A DNA stretch of 11,310 nucleotides, taken from Zygnema cylindricum. Its lineage: Eukaryota; Streptophyta; Zygnematophyceae; Zygnematales; Zygnemataceae. Location: positions 1-11,310 of the forward strand of contig JBBHKE010002412.1 in the NCBI GenBank assembly GCA_037447655.1. The letters run 5' to 3'. The position numbers and the translations under genes are program-made. The notes under the pieces are model-generated. The model worked only from the letters and a program-made list of their open reading frames with translations. It did not search any database and had not been told where the DNA came from. Shown here in pieces: positions 7,343 to 11,310 of this stretch; the first letter of the stretch is position 1, and each line of letters begins with the position of its first letter.

Positions 7343-7552
7343 GAGAGAACAGAGGGAGAGGGAGAGGAAGAGGGAGATGGAGAGGGTGAGGGAGAGGGAG
7401 AGAGCAAGGGAGAGAGAGAGGGAGAGGGTGAGGGAGAGGATGAGGGAGAGGGTGAGGGAGAGGGTGAGGGTAAGGGAGAGGGAGAGGGTGAGGAAGAGGG
7501 AGAGGGAGAGGGAGAGGGAGAGGGAGAGGGAGAGGGAGAGGGAGAGGGAGAT
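7343..7552. repeat. GAGGGA-type hexamer repeat
   Basis: On the plus strand this is an almost pure GAGGGA/GGGAGA run with scattered GGTGAG variants, becoming perfect hexamers over about 7499-7551. On the sense strand of the gene it is a CTCCCT tract in the probable leader intron. The apparent Arg-Glu and Leu-Pro reading frames across it are artefacts of the repeat. Confidence 0.9.
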
Positions 7553-7556
7553 TTAC

Positions 7557-7739
7557 CTGCTCAAGGAAAAAAAATGATAAAGTGTCCACCTCCAGAGTAT
7601 CTTGGAGTTTCCTTACAACCTGATTTTTTTTCTTCTGGTTTCACTTTGTCCTTTCTTAAATCCTAGCTTTTATTTTATTATTATTGTTTCACTACTGCTT
7701 TCCCGCATGCTGACATCCTTTCCAGAATTTCCCTGTACC
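7557..7739 (-). other. Candidate non-coding 5' leader exon
   Basis: A consensus donor, GAGCAG|GTAAAT, lies at 7557/7556 and would pair with the acceptor at 7132, removing an intron of 425 nt. All three frames upstream contain stops, so a coding leader joined in frame to exon 1 has no ATG; this favours a 5' UTR exon. Two short upstream ATGs (7716 and 7708) open tiny reading frames that end within about 40 nt. The 5' boundary is unknown; the coordinate given is only the edge of the neighbouring repeat. Confidence 0.35.
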
Positions 7740-7905
7740 TTCTTTTAGGGTTTCGCTTTCCTGCTGAGTTCTTTTAGGGTTTCGCTTTCCTGCTGAGTTA
7801 TTTTAGGGTTTCCCTTTCCTGCTGAGTTCTTTTAGGGTTTCGCTTTACTGCTGAGTTCTTTTAGGGTTTCGCTTTCCTGCTGAGTTCTTTTAGGGTTTCG
7901 CTTTC
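7740..7905. repeat. 29-bp minisatellite containing TTTTAGGG
   Basis: There are five full units and one partial unit of 29 bp (starts 7740, 7769, 7798, 7827, 7856, 7885). Each contains TTTTAGGGTTT and ends in CCTGCTGAG. Differences between units are single bases (for example GCTTT to CCTTT in unit 3), so the array is young. There are no spacers, so it is not a CRISPR. It lies just upstream of the candidate leader exon; read on the sense strand each unit carries AAACCCTAA, the plant telo-box core. Confidence 0.93.
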
Positions 7906-8302
7906 TCCTTTCCTGAATCCTGACGACTTTTCAAGCTTGAATTGAATTTGAATCGATGAAGGCGAGACCTTCAAACTGATTACTGAATTACGGAGAACAA
8001 CGGCCAGATTTGACAATACGTGACATAGATCAAATGCTGCAACGGTACACAAGTAGCATAAACCAGTTCCGTTACATGTACTTTAAAACATAGATCGAGA
8101 TGTACGAACTATACAACTTTGGATGACCGTACAGTACCAGTACAATAAAAATTGGAGTTGTACGAATGCTCCAAATACTAGCAAATAGAGTAGGGAATTG
8201 ATCATGGCAATGACCACCCAAATGACTATTTTGGTTGTGCACAGTCACTTACGTCACCTTGTCAAAGATTGTGCTTTTTAAGTACACATTGGTACAAGTA
8301 AA
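7906..8302. promoter_or_regulatory. Upstream region of the gene, GTAC-rich
   Basis: No open frame of note. Ten GTAC words fall between 8040 and 8305, one of them inside TTGTACGAA (8158-8166), which fits the SBP-domain consensus read in reverse. TACTTTAAAACAT at 8079-8091 is the reverse complement of 8531-8543. No TATA box can be assigned. The promoter call rests on position only. Confidence 0.25.
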
Positions 8303-8505
8303 GTACACCGCCAATCGCTATTAGAGTCAAGGATTAAATAGCGTCAAAAAACAATTAGCGTTATTGATTCTAATTTAGTACCTGAGACGTGGCAGATTAT
8401 GGTCCACGTACTTAAATAGCGTTATTAATTGTATTTCAGGTTTTTTTTTTTTTAAAAAGGGCACCGAATTGGCGTTATATACTCTAATAGCGATTGGCGG
8501 TGTAC
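8303..8505. mobile_element. 203-bp MITE-like element with perfect 25-bp inverted ends
   Basis: Positions 8303-8327 (GTACACCGCCAATCGCTATT...) are the exact reverse complement of 8481-8505. Both ends read GTAC, which is itself a palindrome, so the target duplication could be GTAC (4 bp) or TA (2 bp, Tc1/mariner-like). The interior holds several TAGCGTTATT-type words and a small ACGTGG/CCACGT hairpin (about 8387-8408). No coding capacity. Superfamily undecided. Confidence 0.8.
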
Positions 8506-8515
8506 CGTAGTGGTA

Positions 8516-9461
8516 TTAGGGGGTGTCCCCATGTTTTAAAGTATATACTTTTCTCTGTCTTTTTGACTTAAAATTCAAGGAACTTTGACAAAAACTTCAG
8601 CCGTACGAGAAAATCGTTTTTACCAAAGTATAGTGAACGTCAATTCATACATTGAATGTACGGCGTGTTTGTCGTCATGTGAACGCATTTTGGCGTTTTC
8701 CCCTTTTCGACCCCCGGGCAAGAGAATCCAGCCCAAAAAATCACCTCAAGGGGGTGTTTTTAGTTAAAGTACAGCCCAAACAGCGAATGAAAAACTACCC
8801 ACGCACGCGTCACGAGAGCGGGGAAATTTTAGGGCGAAGGAGAGTCCTCGCTATTTTTCTCCCTGCCCGTCACGCGCATGTACGGAAAAAAAATTGCAGG
8901 GGTCTCGGACCTCCACTTTCATTCATGGGTCCTTTTCAAAAAAAATGCGCCGTCGTCGCATCTCCCCTCTCCCTCTCACACTATCGCTGTCATCTGACAC
9001 TTTTTAGAATGAGACACAATAATATTGATATAAAATGAAAGATCTCTCATTTTTATTTTTTTTGACAATATTTAGGTTTTTTTAATGGTAAATCGAGTGA
9101 AAAAAGTCGAAAAAACGAAATCGGGAAACCATGGCGGAAAGTTCTTGAATCAGTGACGTCGACGTTGTCACGAGTGAGCGTGACGTCACAATGTCACCAA
9201 ACCCTAAACATCTACAACTTCACAAAAATCTAGTCGTCTACCACTGTGGCTGTTGTTGTTGGCGACTTGGCGTCACTAATCGTCGCAAGTTTCGTAGTCG
9301 CCTTCAATCGTCACAAGATGTACCTACGTCTACAACCGTCACATGTCAAAGTTCCGATTTCATTTTCGCACATTGGGACGCTCTTCAAAGTAGTACGGAG
9401 AATCTTCACTACAGTCCAAAATACTTAATCAAAGTACCAATTACATGGGGACACCCCCTTA
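8516..9461. mobile_element. Non-autonomous PIF/Harbinger-like transposon, 940 bp
   Basis: GGGGGTGTCCCCATG at 8519-8533 and its exact reverse complement at 9444-9458 form 15-bp inverted ends. TTA lies directly outside both (8516-8518 and 9459-9461). A 3-bp TTA/TAA target duplication with G-rich ends is typical of the PIF/Harbinger superfamily. The interior has no long open frame with transposase features, so it would depend on a transposase elsewhere. It is richer in CpG than the flanks. The superfamily call is inference from target site and ends; the inverted ends and TTA are seen directly. Confidence 0.72.
9180..9189. promoter_or_regulatory. GTGACGTCAC palindrome (bZIP-type site)
   Basis: A perfect 10-bp palindrome containing TGACGTCA, the core bound by CREB/TGA-class bZIP factors, inside the 940-bp element. 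Related GTGACGTCGACG and CGTCAC words surround it (9150-9310). No promoter is evident, so it may be coincidental. Confidence 0.25.
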
Positions 9462-10762
9462 GACATTGTGGTGAGGGCCTATTTGGCGGGCGGCGGAGAC
9501 CTTCGAGGAGGATTTTGCCCGGGCAATGTAAATCCCTCCTAGGTATTGATAAGGAAAAAAAAATATCACGCGAAGCGCGGAGAATTTTTTTTTTAGTCTC
9601 CTCATTGATTAGGTCAGATGGACAGAAAAAAAAAAAAAAAACAAAGTGTTCATACTTACAGCGTTCTCATATAGAGCATTCGCTACAAAAAGCGTCACGC
9701 GCGTCTCATGGGAACATGTAAATCGCGTTCGTGACTCAAAATATCTAAAAAAATTAACAAACGTTCACACTTTAAGCACTACCATCTAATCTGTCGAACA
9801 AGCTGAGCCGCGCGTCACGTGAGAACACTTCACCTATGACATTAAAAATATAAAAATTAAAGTATAGTCATATTGTTGTTTGGCGCCGCAAGCTTTTGTT
9901 TAGTACGCTACAGTACGTGAAATGATGAGCATACGCGGAGAGTACAAAAATATCCTACAGTCATCATTGTACGAGTATTTTGAAAGGAGGAGAAGGTATT
10001 TTGAAAGCGGAGAAGTTATGTACATTCAAATTTTATAAAGTACAAGACAAATCCGCGTGTACGATTTACTTAGTCTCATATGTAGCGTTACTATTCGATT
10101 TTCGTACGGTCGAAAGTGAAATTCTGTACTTCTCAATGTAGATTAACTCTCATCGCGGATGTCAATACGTGGTTATATTGAATTCCATACTCGCCAATGT
10201 AGATTAAGGGTGAAGTTCCATCAAGCGAAAAGTGGCGTAGTCTACAAAATCCGCGACTCTCCGTAACAAATCGTACCGCCTATTTTGTTTTTATACGAAA
10301 AACAACATTAGGGTGAAGTTCCATTAGACAAAAAATGGGGTTCGTTACTGGATTTCGTACGTTTTTGTATAGTGTCGTACAAAGCCGTACCATAATTTTT
10401 TTTTTGTCGGACGAAACATCGTTACTGGAAAGCTGTCGGGAAGCTCTAATGATGTAGGCGTAATTCCTGACCGTTGGATGTTTCACTTTTTGAGATCCGC
10501 GAAGCAATCGAGCACATCATTCAGTGGGCCCCAACTTTTCTCATGTGAAAATATCCTCGCACGCTCCGTCAGACATCCACCGACATTTAAAGTTCATCGC
10601 GTCTTTTTACCATCCTGTTTTGAAATTTTGATTTCCATTTTCAAAATCAAAATCTAGCCGAAAACTTTATGTGCGAATCATTAATTACCTGTGGTGGTAC
10701 AAAAATTTCGTTCAGATATTCCGTTTGTAGATTTTTTTCAAGATTTTTGAATCAGATTTAAC
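9462..10762. other. Non-coding region with small local repeats
   Basis: No believable gene. TATTTTGAAAGGAGGAGAAGG at 9976 is followed by a similar copy at 9997. CAATGTAGATTAA occurs at about 10134 and 10195, and GGGTGAAGTTCCAT at about 10208 and 10311; TCGTTACTGGA occurs near 10342 and 10419. Thirteen GTAC words lie in 9900-10390. The pattern suggests a degraded repeat family, unidentified. Confidence 0.5.
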
Positions 10763-10951
10763 CTACGGGCGCCAATCATAATTGAGGAAGGTTCGCATCG
10801 CCCCTACAAATGGAGCGGCCTTCCAGTAAACGCTGCTAGTAGACTTGTCCGTACATTTACTAGGACCGCCTAATAGAACGTCACCCTTACAGAGAATTTT
10901 GTCGATACTCTCCAAAGGTCTTGGAGGTAATACTGGCCGTCGAATGATCAT
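10763..10951 (-). CDS. Unrecognised open frame, doubtful
   Basis: Minus strand, 62 codons from an ATG at 10951 to a stop at 10763 (MIIRRPVLPPRPLESIDK... to FLNYDWRP). The composition is balanced and GC is higher than the surroundings, which is why it is listed. No family is recognised. The frame stays open further upstream, through the hairpin at 10971-11029, which argues that the upstream part at least is not coding. An embedded GTAAGG and a readable plus-strand frame over 10845-11036 leave strand and reality unsettled. Confidence 0.18.
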   Translation of the reverse strand: MIIRRPVLPPRPLESIDKILCKGDVLLGGPSKCTDKSTSSVYWKAAPFVGAMRTFLNYDWRP

Positions 10952-10970
10952 CCGCGAGGAGTTCGCTTCA

Positions 10971-11029
10971 TTTTTTTTTGTAACTGTCAACCCACCTCGA
11001 AAAGGTGGGTTGGCAGATACAGAAAAAAA
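10971..11029. repeat. 26-bp stem hairpin with 7-nt loop
   Basis: The arms 10971-10996 and 11004-11029 pair over 26 positions with one A/A mismatch and two G-U pairs; the core is CTGTCAACCCACC against GGTGGGTTGGCAG with loop TCGAAAA. The outer part is oligo-T against oligo-A. It could be a small-RNA precursor, a transposon fold-back or a chance inversion; nothing around it decides. Confidence 0.6.
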
Positions 11030-11310
11030 ATCGTGACACGGTGGACGATAAAGCTTTGTGTCATGATGGAAAAACAACGAAAAATCTTAAGATTTGCACA
11101 TGACACGCGTTTTCCAAAATACAACCGAAAATAAAAACAAAATTTCGTAACATTCCTTCGTCACGCTATTTTCGATAACTTTTGTTTGTCACACTATTTC
11201 TCTCAAAGAACTTTCGTTATGTTCCAAAACAGAAAACCCTAAAAAATGAGCTGGCGTACAAATTGGCGTCTGCAAAAAGTGTAAAAGTTCAAGCAGGTAC
11301 ATGGTACGCA
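11030..11310. other. Right edge, nothing recognised
   Basis: AT-rich. A perfect 14-bp palindrome AAATCTTAAGATTT sits at 11082-11095, and a diverged repeat of GTCACRCTATTT-type words lies at about 11160-11200. AAAACCCTAAAAAATG near 11227 has a telo-box next to an ATG, which could be the start of a plus-strand gene running off the window, but too little is visible. Confidence 0.3.

Noticed and set aside
7287-7589. Leu-Pro and Arg-Glu repeat proteins on the two strands
   Set aside because: Both are translations of the GAGGGA hexamer repeat, without splice or codon support.
7740-7905. CRISPR-like array
   Set aside because: The 29-bp units abut directly without spacers, in eukaryotic DNA; it is a minisatellite.
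8652-9038. 128-residue plus-strand open frame inside the 940-bp element
   Set aside because: No DDE or Myb-like features and no homologue recognised; too short for a transposase.
9191-9721. 176-residue plus-strand open frame
   Set aside because: It runs across the right end and target duplication of the transposon-like element into unrelated flank, and shows no domain.
10971-11029. Helitron 3' end or bacterial-type terminator
   Set aside because: No CTRR motif follows the hairpin on either strand, and a rho-independent terminator is not expected in this nuclear, intron-bearing DNA.

Overview
This is nuclear DNA from a eukaryote. It is AT-rich, and its one clear gene is a minus-strand gene of seven coding exons with short GT-AG introns (about 245 to 740 nt). 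The spliced product is a zinc-knuckle plus PSP-domain protein of the ZCCHC8 family, the scaffold of the nuclear exosome targeting (NEXT) complex. The order of motifs around the knuckle looks most like the plant versions. Degenerate TTTTAGGG-type repeats, the telomere unit of many green algae, also fit a green-lineage organism. I cannot name the species, and other protist groups are not excluded.

Layout. Positions 1-1680: AT-rich, no gene recognised, one degenerate three-copy repeat. 1690-2140: a GC-richer patch with long open stretches interrupted by stops, possibly a decayed coding region. 2150-2609: downstream of the gene. 2610-7106: the ZCCHC8-like gene, reading right to left. Its exons lie at 7131-7033, 6622-6538, 6188-6096, 5850-5570, 5189-4952, 4214-4145 and 3709-2610; all phases match, giving 646 residues from an ATG at 7106. 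Several splice junctions in its 5' half have decayed copies inside the adjacent introns. Pyrimidine-rich tracts (sense strand) precede several acceptors, and one intron holds a telomere-like array. 7132-7905: probable 5' leader intron filled with a GAGGGA-type repeat, a candidate leader exon, and a 29-bp minisatellite containing TTTTAGGG.

8040-10400 is a GTAC-rich, mobile-element-rich stretch. It contains a 203-bp element with perfect 25-bp terminal inverted repeats (8303-8505). Just beyond it is a 940-bp element with perfect 15-bp inverted ends and TTA on both sides (8519-9458), which fits a non-autonomous PIF/Harbinger transposon. 9462-10760 holds only small local repeats. 10763-11310 has an unrecognised open frame, a 26-bp-stem hairpin and nothing else I can identify.

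The only gene with a supported function is the ZCCHC8-like one, expected to act in nuclear RNA surveillance with an MTR4/HEN2-type helicase and the RNA exosome. The most unusual structure is the repeated copying of exon-intron junctions inside its introns, followed by the two transposon-like elements and the GTAC-dense upstream region.
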